This document shows, piece by piece, positions 5,480 to 5,616 of a DNA stretch of 5,616 nt. The stretch lies in NCBI RefSeq assembly GCF_004138495.1, contig NZ_ML142867.1, positions 25,570 through 31,185 on the forward strand, in the 5' to 3' direction. The notes under the pieces are model-generated. The model saw only the letters and a list, made by a program, of their open reading frames with translations. It ran no database searches and had not been told where the DNA came from. Numbering within the stretch: position 1 is the stretch's first letter; the number at the start of each line of letters is the position of its first letter. Position numbers and translations under genes: made by a program. Source of the DNA: Phytoactinopolyspora endophytica. GTDB taxonomy: Bacteria; Actinomycetota; Actinomycetes; Jiangellales; Jiangellaceae.

Positions 5480-5616
5480 ATGAGCAAGAAAAGGCTGTTC
5501 GACGACCCCTGCGGCATCGCGCGAGCGCTGAACGCGGTCGGCGAGCGGTGGGCGTTGCTCGTCGTGCGGGAGCTGGTCTTCGGCCCGAAGCGCTACTCCG
5601 ACCTGCACCGCGGGCT
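5480..5616 (+). CDS. HxlR-family winged helix-turn-helix transcriptional regulator, N-terminus only
   Basis: The plus strand from ATG 5480-5482 reads 45 residues before the window ends: MSKKRLFDDPCGIARALNAV then GERWALLVVRELVFGPKRYSDLHRGL. The pattern C-x-I-x-R-x-L-x-x-x-G-x-x-W-x-L-L-V-x-R-E-L-x-x-G-x-x-R-Y-x-D-L is the start of the HxlR winged-helix domain, including the conserved N-terminal cysteine (Cys11) that serves as a redox switch in some members. The full protein is usually about 100-220 residues. It is divergent from the hydrolase-remnant/ABC transcript across 50 bases that hold a palindrome, so it most likely regulates that transcript and itself. The inducer is unknown. The downstream part and stop lie outside the window. 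Confidence 0.88.
   Translation, partial: MSKKRLFDDPCGIARALNAVGERWALLVVRELVFGPKRYSDLHRG

Noticed and set aside
1..5616. CRISPR arrays, tRNA or rRNA genes, riboswitches.
   Set aside because: I saw no regularly spaced repeats, no cloverleaf with CCA or T-loop motifs, and no rRNA-like stretches. Visual inspection cannot exclude a small regulatory RNA.

Overview
This window is high-GC DNA with strong G/C preference at third codon positions, typical of an actinomycete. The gene families (DrrA/DrrB-type ABC exporter, CFP30B-like two-domain VOC protein, HxlR regulator, Tn3-family remnants) agree with that. The genus cannot be fixed from the sequence alone.

Left part (about 1-1214) is mobile-element debris. 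The first 44 bases hold the N-terminus of a serine recombinase/resolvase reading out of the window on the minus strand. Just upstream is a dyad that looks like a res subsite. Next, on the minus strand, comes a broken chimera: the N-terminal part of a DUF4158-type Tn3 transposase (687-896) runs straight into a 5'-truncated, frameshifted GNAT acetyltransferase (239-686). Bases 897-1200 hold no gene I can name.

Centre (1215-3242) has two intact minus-strand genes: a two-domain VOC (glyoxalase/bleomycin-resistance fold) protein at 1215-1982 and an alpha/beta hydrolase at 2427-3242. Between them lie about 440 bases with hairpins and a possible gene scrap.

Right part (3325-5616) is a drug-efflux-like locus. 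An HxlR-family regulator (plus strand, 5480 to the window edge) is divergent from a minus-strand transcript. The first gene of that transcript is an internally deleted relative of the 2427-3242 hydrolase. Next are a DrrA-like ABC ATPase and a DrrB-like ABC-2 permease overlapping by ATGA, then an orphan C-terminal scrap and the intact hydrolase. The 50-base divergent intergenic region contains an imperfect 21-bp palindrome. Its -10-like hexamers sit 6-7 bases from the start codons, which suggests leaderless transcripts in both directions.

My reading is that the HxlR protein controls an export/hydrolysis module, that the promoter-proximal hydrolase was lost by internal deletion, and that a paralogue survives downstream of the transporter. 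No wholly new system is evident. The most interesting points are the deletion derivative with its paralogue, the compact divergent promoter, and the transposase-acetyltransferase chimera.
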